Source: Akkermansiaceae bacterium (GTDB taxonomy: Bacteria; Verrucomicrobiota; Verrucomicrobiia; Verrucomicrobiales; Akkermansiaceae). From it: a stretch of 64,000 bases of DNA. Positions 1-9,881 of this stretch are shown one piece after another. The stretch is taken from positions 186,001 to 250,000 of the forward strand of contig JACKQB010000001.1 in assembly GCA_024233115.1 (NCBI GenBank), in the 5' to 3' direction. A program made the position numbers and the translations under genes. The notes under the pieces were generated by a model. The model made no database searches and was not told the origin of the DNA. It saw only the letters and a list, made by a program, of their open reading frames with translations. How positions within the stretch are numbered: the stretch's first letter is position 1; each line of letters starts with the position of its first letter.

Positions 1-418
1 TGTTTTGGAAGTCATTCCCTATCTGGATATAGCCTGCACCATTGGTGGAATACTCCAGAATAATCGCTTCATATTGGGATGGAACCAGATTGACATCTTC
101 CCACGGCAACCCGTTTCCGGAACCCAATGCAATGTCAAAGGCTATGGTGCCACCTCCCCGGGTATCAATGGGTACTGTTGTTGCCGCACGGGTTCCAGTT
201 CCTCCAAACCACAGACTCTTGCCTGTGGAACCCGGTCCAGCTTGCTGACCATGTTGGTTTGCTTCCACTGTGCCTTCAAAATTCGACCACAGTGATTGAT
301 CAATATCGGGATCGAAATCGTCCGTATGCCCAACGGCATGTAAACGGGTGATCAGAATCAGAAACAATAAGGCAAAAACAATACGGTGTGTGTGTGTATT
401 ACAGGTAGAATTTTTCAT
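1..418 (-). CDS. Secreted reelin-repeat-like protein, N-terminal part (runs off window)
   Basis: The reading frame opens with ATG at 418 and stays open to the window edge (139 codons). Residues 1-29 form a signal peptide with a hydrophobic core (IVFALLFLILI). The following stretch, DDFDPDIDQSLWSNFEG through SLWFGGTGTRAATT, an aspartate-containing turn, then EAIILEYSTNG, follows the strand pattern of reelin sub-repeat / jelly-roll domains found in secreted adhesins. This family call is from pattern memory. Six GT/AC dinucleotide repeats lie in codons 8-11 (386-397). No strong Shine-Dalgarno is visible before the start. Function unknown; probably extracellular or cell-surface. Confidence 0.6.
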   Translation of the reverse strand, partial: MKNSTCNTHTHRIVFALLFLILITRLHAVGHTDDFDPDIDQSLWSNFEGTVEANQHGQQAGPGSTGKSLWFGGTGTRAATTVPIDTRGGGTIAFDIALGSGNGLPWEDVNLVPSQYEAIILEYSTNGAGYIQIGNDFQN

Positions 419-641
419 AATCATGGTTGCTCTGGTGGTGGATTATGTATCTGATCACGACTCGTTAGTTGTTAGGGGTTGGCTGGGCTCTAAACAGGTA
501 TTTTATGCAATGTGAAGAAAGGATGAGTGGTCATCATCGCATCAGAAAGGGGCACTCTTATAATTCGCAAACGGAGGGGCGAGGTTACCGAATTTTTGCG
601 AATTGATGCATTTTTGTCCGAATTCCCCCTGATTCTTAAAC
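419..641. other. Non-coding stretch with an inverted repeat (562-571 / 595-604)
   Basis: I see no convincing gene between the start of the secreted protein (418) and the terminator at 642-710. A perfect 10-bp inverted repeat AATTCGCAAA / TTTGCGAATT with a 23-base spacer sits at 562-604. It could be an operator or a structured RNA element; nothing else is recognisable. A 78-codon open frame at 527-763 runs through the terminator hairpins and is not believed. Confidence 0.4.
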
Positions 642-710
642 GAAAAACCCCCAACTTATTGATGGGGGTATTGATAAAAAAACAGGGAGCCTTCCTAAGA
701 AAGCTCCCTG
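642..710 (-). terminator. Tandem rho-independent terminators after the L,D-transpeptidase gene
   Basis: Read on the minus strand, CAGGGAGC (703-710) pairs with GCTCCCTG (683-690) and is followed by seven T (674-682). A second hairpin (accccc at 647-652 / gggggt at 664-669) is followed by five T. Both lie directly downstream of the gene ending at 757. Confidence 0.8.
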
Positions 711-756
711 ATGTGACAGAGTGTATTTTTACCGACTACCGGCTACTAACCACCGT

Positions 757-1449
757 CTACTGATACGTCGGCTTTTTATGCTGGGTAAAGAACTCGTTGG
801 TCACCATCATCTTGTGAGGGTTGTTCGGCAGTGGGGTGGAGTCGGGAGGGCGCGGGATATCGCGGCCGATGGTGGCGTCCTCCGGTAGACTGTGTGCGAT
901 GTAAACCGGCGTGCCGTTGCTAACCAGACGGAAGAACTTGGGCGCGACGTTTTTATGCATCCTCAGGCAGCCGTGCGAGGCGGGGAAGGGTTTCATCCAG
1001 CCCGTGTGGAATCCGTAGGCCCCCTTGAATTCACACCAGTAGGGCATCGGCGTTCCCTTGAACTGCCACCCCGCCGGCTTGTTTTTCAAATAGCAAGGGA
1101 TCACACGATCCCCGTTGATGGCATAACCGTGCGTGTTGGCGCGATGGTAGTGGGTTTTGTTGAAAATGCGAAAGCTTCCCTTCGGGGTGGGGTTTGACGC
1201 TGTGCCCACCGTCACCGGCATGATCAGCAGTGGGCGGTTGCCCTCCATCACGTAGGCCATACGGTTGTTGGTTGATACCTTGACCCTGACATTGGCCGGG
1301 TTGCTGGGCAGGCTTGCGGGGCGGTCATACGCCTCATACTTGGCCATCAAAGCCGACATCGATCCGCCGCCTCCGGTGGTTGAGCACGAGTTCAGACCAA
1401 GGCAGGCGAAGCCGGCCAACGACACGGTGAGTAGTAGCTTGATATTCAT
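757..1449 (-). CDS. L,D-transpeptidase (YkuD domain) lipoprotein
   Basis: A 230-residue protein that probably makes 3-3 peptidoglycan cross-links or anchors proteins to the wall in the periplasm. Residues 1-21 are a lipoprotein signal with lipobox LNSC (Cys22). The YkuD domain spans about residues 53-187. The catalytic signature is visible: His148 in GFHTGW, then SHGCLR at 158-163 with Cys161 the expected nucleophile. The start at 1449 is preferred over an in-frame upstream ATG (1488) because GGGAAG sits six bases before it and the signal peptide begins there. It is divergent from leuA and ends at a strong terminator. The family fold is certain; the exact role (cross-linking or scavenging) is inferred. 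Confidence 0.88.
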   Translation of the reverse strand: MNIKLLLTVSLAGFACLGLNSCSTTGGGGSMSALMAKYEAYDRPASLPSNPANVRVKVSTNNRMAYVMEGNRPLLIMPVTVGTASNPTPKGSFRIFNKTHYHRANTHGYAINGDRVIPCYLKNKPAGWQFKGTPMPYWCEFKGAYGFHTGWMKPFPASHGCLRMHKNVAPKFFRLVSNGTPVYIAHSLPEDATIGRDIPRPPDSTPLPNNPHKMMVTNEFFTQHKKPTYQ

Positions 1450-1535
1450 AACTTCCCGTATACTGACTGCTGGTTCTGTTTTCTGCAAGGAGGAAAAGCG
1501 TTACAATCTCGTAAGCACCAAGCTTGATGCTTGCA

Positions 1536-1549
1536 TTTTCAGCTGAAAA
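1536..1549. promoter_or_regulatory. 14-bp palindrome before leuA
   Basis: TTTTCAGCTGAAAA is a perfect palindrome 18 bases upstream of the leuA start codon, in the divergent leuA/L,D-transpeptidase spacer. A repressor site is possible. No leucine-rich leader peptide was found, so classical attenuation is not supported. Confidence 0.3.
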
Positions 1550-1567
1550 CCCGCATCAACCCGCGTC

Positions 1568-3265
1568 ATGAAGACCGAAAGCATCCAGAAATACCGTGCG
1601 TTTCCCGCCGTTGATCTGCCCGATCGACAGTGGCCGAACCGTACTATCACCCAGGCTCCGATATGGACGAGCGTGGATTTGCGAGACGGGAACCAGGCCC
1701 TGCCTGTGCCGATGTCGGTTGAAGAAAAACTCGAGTTCTTTCAACTGCTCTGCCGCATCGGATTCAAGGAAATCGAGATCGGCTTCCCGTCTGCCTCTGA
1801 TACCGAATTCAATTTTTGCCGCCGTCTGATCGAGGAGAACCTGATTCCTGACGACGTCACCATCCAGCTTCTGGTCCAGACGCGGGAGCATCTGATCCGC
1901 CGTTCTTTTGAGGCCATCAAGGGAGCCCGTCGCGTGATCGTGCACATTTATAACTCCACTTCACCACTGCAACGCCGGATCACCTTTGGCAATGCATCCC
2001 GTGAAGAGATCAAACAACTGGCTATCGAGGGGGCCAAGCTGGTCAAGGAGCTGGCACCGACGATTCCCGAAACAGAGGTAATCCTGCAATATTCGCCCGA
2101 GTCGTTTTCCGATACGGAGCTCGATTTTGCCCTCGAGTGCTGCAATGCCGTGATCGACGTCTGGCAGCCTACGCCCGACCATAAAATGATCATCAACCTG
2201 CCCGACACCGTGCAGTGGACGACACCTAACGTCCATGCAGACATGATCGAGTGGATGTGCCGTCATTTGAACCGGCGTGACTCGGTTTCCGTTTCCCTGC
2301 ACACCCATAACGACCGTGGCACCGGCACCGCCGCCACTGAACTTGGCCTGATGGCCGGGGCGGACCGGGTGGAGGGCACCCTGTTTGGAAACGGCGAACG
2401 TACGGGTAATCTGGATATTGCCAACGTCGCACTGAACATGAACCAGCATGGCATCGAGACGGGACTCGATTTCTCCGACCTGCCATCGATCCGTGCCGTT
2501 TATGAGCGCGTGACCCGGATGACCGTCGCCGAGCGCCACCCCTACGCCGGCGAGCTGGTCTTCACCGCTTTTTCAGGCTCCCATCAGGACGCGATCAAGA
2601 AGGGGCTCGACCGGAGGAATGAGGAAACCAAAAAAAATCCCGGCACCTCCTGGGAGGTGCCCTACCTGACCATCGATCCCCAGGACATTGGCCGTTCGTA
2701 CGAGGCGATCATCCGGATCAACTCGCAGTCAGGAAAAGGTGGGGTCGCCTACGTCCTGGATCGTGAACACGGCTTCGACCTTCCCAAGACGATGCACCCA
2801 ACGGTCGGTATGAGCATCTACGCGCTGGCCGATGAATTGGGGCGTGAACTCTCACCCGATGAAATCCACGATGCGTTCTTCAAGATGTTTGTCAACCTCA
2901 CCGAGCCCATGGCCTTGCTCGATTACGAGCTCGACCACCATGCGGGTAAAAAAGGTGAAGTGGCCTGCCACGCGGATGTTGCCATCAATGGGGAAACAAA
3001 ACACATCAGCGGCCTGGGAAATGGTCCCATCAACGCCTTTGTGCATGCCCTTGAGCAGGTGGATCTGAAGAACTTCACCCTGACTGATTACCGCTCCCAT
3101 GCGGTGCGGGGGGGATCGGATGCGGATTCCGCGGCTTATATCCAGTTGCGGGCTCTCGATAGCCAGGCGCTTGTCTGGGGTTGCGGGGTCGATCCGTCCA
3201 TTGAGATGGCAGGCCTCAAGGCGCTGGTCTCCGCCGCCAACCTGCTCGCCGCCAAACAAGGATAA
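1568..3265 (+). CDS. leuA: 2-isopropylmalate synthase
   Basis: This 565-residue enzyme condenses acetyl-CoA with 2-oxoisovalerate, the first step of leucine synthesis, in the cytoplasm. The HMGL-like TIM barrel opens with DLRDGNQAL (residues 37-45), the catalytic/metal-binding segment. The metal ligands HTHND lie near residue 245, and FGNGERTGN follows. The C-terminal LeuA dimerisation/allosteric domain begins near residue 440 and ends with the GGSDADSAAYIQL region. Length and sequence fit the longer yeast-like LeuA type (about 560 residues). No Shine-Dalgarno is obvious before the ATG. Feedback inhibition by leucine is expected from the regulatory domain but is not shown by the sequence. Confidence 0.95.
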   Translation: MKTESIQKYRAFPAVDLPDRQWPNRTITQAPIWTSVDLRDGNQALPVPMSVEEKLEFFQLLCRIGFKEIEIGFPSASDTEFNFCRRLIEENLIPDDVTIQLLVQTREHLIRRSFEAIKGARRVIVHIYNSTSPLQRRITFGNASREEIKQLAIEGAKLVKELAPTIPETEVILQYSPESFSDTELDFALECCNAVIDVWQPTPDHKMIINLPDTVQWTTPNVHADMIEWMCRHLNRRDSVSVSLHTHNDRGTGTAATELGLMAGADRVEGTLFGNGERTGNLDIANVALNMNQHGIETGLDFSDLPSIRAVYERVTRMTVAERHPYAGELVFTAFSGSHQDAIKKGLDRRNEETKKNPGTSWEVPYLTIDPQDIGRSYEAIIRINSQSGKGGVAYVLDREHGFDLPKTMHPTVGMSIYALADELGRELSPDEIHDAFFKMFVNLTEPMALLDYELDHHAGKKGEVACHADVAINGETKHISGLGNGPINAFVHALEQVDLKNFTLTDYRSHAVRGGSDADSAAYIQLRALDSQALVWGCGVDPSIEMAGLKALVSAANLLAAKQG

Positions 3266-3283
3266 CCTTACCCCTGCTCACCC

Positions 3284-4000
3284 ATGTTGCGTTTTACGAT
3301 TTTTGGAATCCCTGTCGAAGTCGAACCCTGGTTCTGGGTGGTGATGGCGTTTATCGGCGGAGGGATGACGGCGCTTTCCTCCAGCGACCCAAACGCCTTT
3401 ATGGGGGTGGCTCTGTTTGTCCTCGCGGGATTTGTTTCGGTGCTTGTGCATGAACTCGGGCACGCGCTTACGGGTTGGAAACTTGGAGGCGGAACCGTGT
3501 GGATCAGGCTCGTGGCCTTCGGGGGGCTTGCCTATCAGCAGGGGGGAAGGTTTGATCGCCGCGGACGATGTGCCATGATCCTTGCCGGTCCGGGTGCAGG
3601 CTTGTTGTTGGCCGTCGTCAGCGTCGCCGTTGTGTTTCTTGTTTTTCCAACGGCAGAGGCCCTCGATCGGTTGAGTATCTACGTGCACTACACCAACGTG
3701 CCCCACGAAATCATGGTGCGGTTTTTCCCTGACAATAAACCCGTCTATGGATTTCTGAACGCGATGATCTGGATCAATATCTGGTGGTCCGTCTTGAACC
3801 TGCTGCCTGTTTATCCCTTGGATGGTGGCCAGTTCATGGACCAGTTTGTGAAATCCAAAAAAGCGATGCATAAAATCAGTATCATCACCTGTGTGGTCGT
3901 GGTATTCATCATGCTGTCCATGAAGATGACCATGGGGCTGATCTTTTTTGCCTATTTCGCCTACATCAACTTCAAGGGCTATCAAGAGTCACGCTATTAA
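3284..4000 (+). CDS. Site-2 protease family (peptidase M50) membrane protein
   Basis: A 238-residue integral membrane zinc metalloprotease. HELGH at residues 56-60 sits inside a hydrophobic segment and NLLPVYPLDGG near residues 171-181 provides the third metal ligand; both are hallmarks of M50 enzymes. About five to six membrane segments are visible. It lacks PDZ and CBS domains, so it is a minimal member like those of the SpoIVFB/YdiL type. It starts 18 bases after leuA and may be cotranscribed with it, though no functional link is evident. The substrate is unknown. Confidence 0.85.
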   Translation: MLRFTIFGIPVEVEPWFWVVMAFIGGGMTALSSSDPNAFMGVALFVLAGFVSVLVHELGHALTGWKLGGGTVWIRLVAFGGLAYQQGGRFDRRGRCAMILAGPGAGLLLAVVSVAVVFLVFPTAEALDRLSIYVHYTNVPHEIMVRFFPDNKPVYGFLNAMIWINIWWSVLNLLPVYPLDGGQFMDQFVKSKKAMHKISIITCVVVVFIMLSMKMTMGLIFFAYFAYINFKGYQESRY

Positions 4001-4099
4001 AATTTGCGGCCGTTTCTTTAGTAGGGCCAGGCTTTCAAGATTGACCCAAGGGTCGTTCATACTGCATCATGAAGCCAAATCCAAAGAAGGGATTTAGCT

Positions 4100-4561
4100 A
4101 TGAAACGTGCCGTATGTATTCTAACAATAATGGCCGGTATGATGATGCCCGCCGTCGCTCAGGCCGACCCCGGGGCCGCCCCCTACACACCGAAACCCGG
4201 AGCCCCGGTCCGCAAGGCCATCTGTGATGCCATGCGCAAGTATGCCCGCCAGACGAGTAGTATCGATCCCAAGATCCGCTTCTTGTGGAAAATAGACACC
4301 ATCAAAGTGCTGGGCAATTATGTCTGTTTTGAAGGGCACGCCGTAAAGCCGGATGGCAGCTACCTCGAGGACGACAGCATGATCGGTGATTTCGTGCAGA
4401 TGACCTTCCTGCGTCGCAACGAAGACGGCTGGTGGGTGATCGCGGATCTCACCCGGACGGACGTTCCCTCTGCGGAGGAACTCAAGCAGATCCGCGGAAG
4501 GTTCCCGGCGGAAATTCCCACGGTGATCATTCCAGATTACTGGAAAAAGAAACTGCGCTAG
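4100..4561 (+). CDS. Small secreted protein of unknown function
   Basis: A 153-residue protein with a clear signal peptide (residues 1-22, ending AVAQA). AAGAAGGGA lies about ten bases before the ATG. The mature part holds FLWKIDTIKVLGNYVCFEG, then FVQMTFLRRNEDGWWVIADL, a beta-rich pattern reminiscent of NTF2/DUF4440-like or SnoaL-like folds, but I do not assign a family. It is convergent with the membrane protein gene on the other strand: the two stop codons abut at 4561/4562. Likely periplasmic. Confidence 0.7.
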   Translation: MKRAVCILTIMAGMMMPAVAQADPGAAPYTPKPGAPVRKAICDAMRKYARQTSSIDPKIRFLWKIDTIKVLGNYVCFEGHAVKPDGSYLEDDSMIGDFVQMTFLRRNEDGWWVIADLTRTDVPSAEELKQIRGRFPAEIPTVIIPDYWKKKLR

Positions 4562-4972
4562 CTACGGGACAAGTAGCCCGTAGAGGCTGAAGGCCAGCGT
4601 CGAGATCCAGAAGATCTTGATGCCTTTGCGTGCCCAGGGAGCTTCACTATGGCGCAGGCCGTCAGCAGCCATGGCGCATCCATGGACCACAGCCAGCCCG
4701 ATCAGAAAGACCGACAAGGGGTCAAAGTCCATGGTGTTTTCAGCCAGCATCGCGCAAGGCATTAGGATGACGTATAGCCAAGCATGGATATAACCCATCA
4801 TCCCAAAAAGCTGACCCATGCGGTCGGTGTCCTGAGGAATGTAGCGCCCCTTCACTCTAACAGTAGTGGGCCTTTCTTTATGCCGATCCGGTTTCTGCGC
4901 ACCCGGAAGACTGTAAAGTCCTCGCTCTGGATTGGTGCGGGTAAAACCTCTTTTTAGTCGGTTCAGGTTCAT
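4562..4972 (-). CDS. Small integral membrane protein of unknown function
   Basis: A 136-residue protein beginning MNLNRLKRGF. AAGGA lies five bases before this ATG, so an in-frame upstream start at 5005 is less likely. The first 55 residues are basic and soluble. Three hydrophobic segments follow: MMGYIHAWLYVILMPCAML, a segment around SVFLIGLAVVHGCAMA, and IKIFWISTLAFSLYGLL. No enzyme motif is seen. The family was not recognised. Confidence 0.6.
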   Translation of the reverse strand: MNLNRLKRGFTRTNPERGLYSLPGAQKPDRHKERPTTVRVKGRYIPQDTDRMGQLFGMMGYIHAWLYVILMPCAMLAENTMDFDPLSVFLIGLAVVHGCAMAADGLRHSEAPWARKGIKIFWISTLAFSLYGLLVP

Positions 4973-5107
4973 GGCGTTCCTTGCGGTTGACCACAGACTA
5001 CCCACTTTCCGCGACTCCAGCCATTATAATAGGGGCTGGTTTTTCCACTAATAAATCGCTGAAGATATCTGGCTTGGCATCCACGGTTCCTGCCCTATGA
5101 TTCCGCC

Positions 5108-5659
5108 ATGGACTCATTCATGCAGATTATTTCGCAGCCATTCACCTGGGGGCTGATAGTGGGCTTGTTTCTAGTGGGGATGACGTGGAAACTGATGCGT
5201 AAGGACATCGTCAACCTCAAGACCGAAAACAAACGCATTTCTGAGGAAAACAAGGAGCTGCAGACCCATCTCAACACCCAGCTCAAGATCAATGCCAAGG
5301 GCAACGAGGCGCTCCAGAGCCAGCTCGATGAACTACGTGCGCAGAACGAAACGCTGCGCGGAAACCTGAATGTCGCCAAACAGAAGCCCGGTCGCGCCGA
5401 ACTGCGACATCTGCAAATGATGGAGACAGCGGTCAGCTCCATGCGTGAGCAGGCGCCCGGCTTTGCCCCGGCCTGGGAAAAGGCGATGCGTGACGCCGAG
5501 GCCGCCGAGGAGGCCGCCGAGGGAGGGTTGAAAAAACTCATGCGCAAGGTGCTGCCAAGCCCGAAGGCTACCCCGGCGATCACCACAAAAGCCAAATCGA
5601 CGGAGGTCGAAACGACAGAGCTGGAAACGACGGATGACACTGAGATCTCCGAATCTTAG
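5108..5659 (+). CDS. Membrane-anchored coiled-coil protein of unknown function
   Basis: A 183-residue protein with one N-terminal membrane helix (about residues 12-27, FTWGLIVGLFLVGMTW). A long charged coiled coil (residues 30-90, LKTENKRISEENKELQTHL and similar heptads) follows, then an alanine/glutamate-rich region and a threonine-rich tail. The architecture resembles small scaffold or RmuC-like stalk proteins but has no nuclease domain. It lies just upstream of argG with about 96 bases between; no operon link is implied. Confidence 0.65.
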   Translation: MDSFMQIISQPFTWGLIVGLFLVGMTWKLMRKDIVNLKTENKRISEENKELQTHLNTQLKINAKGNEALQSQLDELRAQNETLRGNLNVAKQKPGRAELRHLQMMETAVSSMREQAPGFAPAWEKAMRDAEAAEEAAEGGLKKLMRKVLPSPKATPAITTKAKSTEVETTELETTDDTEISES

Positions 5660-5755
5660 TTCTTGTATCTTGTATCCTGATTCCTAATGTGTTTCCCTCC
5701 GCCCGTCTCTCGGGGGAACCTGGCGGACTCATTCTTTTTTCAATCCAATACTACC

Positions 5756-7039
<1,284 letters not shown>

Positions 7040-7079
7040 ACGGGTTTGCGATCATCTGTCTTTGCGTTATACTGACCGC

Positions 7080-7277
7080 ATGAGCATCACGGAAATCAAA
7101 TCGGAGATGGAGAACCTGCCGGCGGAAGCCCTCAGGGAGCTGACTGCATTCCTGATGACGCTCAGGCACCGCGAAGACAAGGGATACGCCCGGCGCATGG
7201 CCGAAAAAATTGACGACACCACACCAGACGGATGGGTCACACTCGATGAGTTTGATAAAAAGTTGGGTTTCCAGTGA
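7080..7277 (+). CDS. Small putative antitoxin
   Basis: A 65-residue acidic/alpha-helical protein (MSITEIKSEMENLPAEALREL at the N-terminus) whose stop codon overlaps the ATG of the next gene (TGATG). The helical first half and a short C-terminal WVTLDEFDKKLGF tail resemble antitoxins of RelE/ParE pairs, where the tail wraps the toxin. No DNA-binding motif is distinct. Function is inferred from size, pairing and overlap. Confidence 0.5.
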   Translation: MSITEIKSEMENLPAEALRELTAFLMTLRHREDKGYARRMAEKIDDTTPDGWVTLDEFDKKLGFQ

Positions 7278-7531
7278 TGGACTATGTGCTGCTGATTGCC
7301 ATCGAAGTGGTTCAATTCACCGAGGCTCTGCCGACGCATGAACGCCACAACATCCGTGCAGCGCTTGTTGCCATCGGCAATGACCCTCTGGGGCAATCTG
7401 ATGCTGAGGAGTATGATGTGAGCGGAAGGCTGCTTCACCACACCATCGTCGGAGATTATGCATTGTCCTACTGGATCGACGATGCCGACATGCACATAAA
7501 GATCCTTGAAATTAATCCAGCGGATGCCTAG
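7277..7531 (+). CDS. RelE/ParE-superfamily-like toxin
   Basis: An 84-residue protein starting at the ATG that overlaps the upstream stop codon by one base. The pattern FTEALPTHERHNIRAAL, IGNDPLG, DVSGRLLHH, GDYALSYWID, IKILEI follows the RelE/ParE fold (two helices then a beta sheet with a conserved GDYxxxY strand). Such toxins cleave ribosome-bound mRNA or poison gyrase; which applies here cannot be told. Translationally coupled to the putative antitoxin. Confidence 0.5.
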   Translation: MDYVLLIAIEVVQFTEALPTHERHNIRAALVAIGNDPLGQSDAEEYDVSGRLLHHTIVGDYALSYWIDDADMHIKILEINPADA

Positions 7532-7543
7532 CTGGCCACCATC

Positions 7544-7915
7544 ATGAACGAAGAAGTAATCTACACCATTCTCGGCGAGGCGGGATTTACCAAGCTGGTG
7601 GCCGCGTTTTACAAGCGGGTGAAGACGGACGACCTGATCGCGCCGATGTACCCCGAGCAGGACTTTGCCGGGGCGGAGGAGCGGTTGCGTGATTTCCTGC
7701 TGTTTCGTTTTGGAAATGATCCACGTTATCAGGCGAAGCGGGGGCACCCGAGGCTGCGGATGCGCCACGCCCCTTTTCCCATCGGCGACGCCGAGGCCGA
7801 ACGCTGGCTGGAGCTGATGGATGCTGCGATGGAGGAAACCAAGGTGCCGAAGTCGATCCAGATGGACCTGCGCACCTTTTTCACCATGGTGGCGCACAAC
7901 ATGAAAAACCAGTAG
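7544..7915 (+). CDS. Truncated hemoglobin, group II type
   Basis: A 123-residue globin. The segment GHPRLRMRHAPFPIG (about residues 67-81) contains the proximal heme-ligand histidine in the RMRHAPF context typical of group II (TrHbO-like) globins. FLLFRFGNDPRY precedes it and WLELMDAAMEE follows. Members bind O2 or NO and act in oxygen delivery or nitrosative-stress defence in the cytoplasm. It stands twelve bases after the toxin-like gene and converges with the exporter operon. The physiological role is inferred. Confidence 0.88.
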   Translation: MNEEVIYTILGEAGFTKLVAAFYKRVKTDDLIAPMYPEQDFAGAEERLRDFLLFRFGNDPRYQAKRGHPRLRMRHAPFPIGDAEAERWLELMDAAMEETKVPKSIQMDLRTFFTMVAHNMKNQ

Positions 7916-7944
7916 GGTCGGCATCGCTCCCCGTCGCCGACCGG

Positions 7945-8661
<717 letters not shown>

Positions 8662-8681
8662 GGGGAATTGTAATGCTGGGT

Positions 8682-9881
8682 CTAACCGATAGCTTCCGCC
8701 GGATCGACCTTTAACGCGATACGGATGGCGAGCAGGCTGGCGAGGGTGCAGATGACAACGACGGCGACAAAGCCGCGGATGGTGTCGCCGGGGAGCAGGA
8801 GCACGTATTTCGGGAAATAGGGTGCCCAGGCGGTGGCGATGATTTTGCCGACGGCAAAACCGATCAGGCCGAGGCCGAGGGCTTGCTGGAGAATCATCGC
8901 GGCGATGGTGCGGTTGCGGGTGCCGATGAGTTTGAGCACGGCGATCTCGCGGATTTTTGCCATCGTCATGGTGTAGATGATGAAGGCGACGATGGCGGCG
9001 CTGACGATGGAGAGAATCACGAGGAACAGCCCGATCTGGCGGGCGGAGGTGGCGATGAGCTTGCCGATGAGGATTTTTTCCATTTCGGCCCGGGTGTAAA
9101 CTTGCAGCCGTTTCCAGCGCCGGATGGCGGCGGCGGTGGCGTCGGCGTCAACACCGGGGGCGAGCCGGATGAGCACGGCGTTGACCTGGGAGTTGGTGGT
9201 TTGCGAGGCGATGACGGCATCGGCGAATCCGGGGTTCTGTGGCGGGTTGAACGCGGGGTTTGTTAGGGTGCGGGCGCGCTGCTGGTGGATGGCTTCGTTG
9301 TCTTTGAGAAACTGGGCTTCCTGGGCGTCGCGTAGGGGGATGAAAATCATCGGGTCGCCACTGGAGGAAACCATGCGGCGGGTCAGGCCCACGACGGTGA
9401 ACAGGTGGCGGCGGATGCGGATCCGGTCGCCGAGCCGAAACCCACTGGCGAGGTCGGCGACGGCTTCGTAGTGGTTGCGGACGATGGGGCGGCCGGCCAC
9501 CAGTCGCGGCGCCTGGCCGGGTTCGCCGGGCCCCCCCGCCACGGTGCCGACAACCATGGAGCGGACGTCGCTTTCGCCGTGGCGGACCTGCATGGTGAGG
9601 TAGGTGACGTTGGCGGCGCGCTCGACACCGGAAAAACCGCTGAGGTCGCGGTAGAGGTCGTCGGGGATGCTGGAGGGCTCGGCGTAGGGGCCGAGGGTGC
9701 CCTGCTGCACCACCCAGAGGTCGGCGCCGCTGTTGTCTAACAAGGCGCGGGCGTCATCCACCATGCCGCGGTAGATGCCGGCCATACTCAGGGTCACCCC
9801 GATCAGCAGGCCGAGCCCGGCGCCGGTGAGGAAGAATTTTTTCCAGGCGTGCAGGATGTCGCGACCGGCGAGATTGATCAT
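8682..9881 (-). CDS. ABC exporter permease (FtsX/MacB type, DevC-like)
   Basis: A 399-residue inner-membrane protein with one N-terminal helix (about residues 14-33), a large periplasmic domain (about 40-270) and three C-terminal helices in the FtsX-like core. The end of the core (LASLLAIRIALKVDPAEAI) is characteristic. It overlaps the upstream membrane-fusion gene by four bases (ATGA). It partners with the ATPase gene immediately downstream. Confidence 0.9.
   Translation of the reverse strand: MINLAGRDILHAWKKFFLTGAGLGLLIGVTLSMAGIYRGMVDDARALLDNSGADLWVVQQGTLGPYAEPSSIPDDLYRDLSGFSGVERAANVTYLTMQVRHGESDVRSMVVGTVAGGPGEPGQAPRLVAGRPIVRNHYEAVADLASGFRLGDRIRIRRHLFTVVGLTRRMVSSSGDPMIFIPLRDAQEAQFLKDNEAIHQQRARTLTNPAFNPPQNPGFADAVIASQTTNSQVNAVLIRLAPGVDADATAAAIRRWKRLQVYTRAEMEKILIGKLIATSARQIGLFLVILSIVSAAIVAFIIYTMTMAKIREIAVLKLIGTRNRTIAAMILQQALGLGLIGFAVGKIIATAWAPYFPKYVLLLPGDTIRGFVAVVVICTLASLLAIRIALKVDPAEAIG

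Noticed and set aside
527..763. 78-codon open frame on the plus strand
   Set aside because: It crosses two terminator hairpins of the opposite-strand gene and has no ribosome-binding site or family resemblance.
1489..1567. Leader attenuator for leuA
   Set aside because: No leucine-rich leader peptide and no terminator/antiterminator pair could be drawn; only a palindrome is reported.
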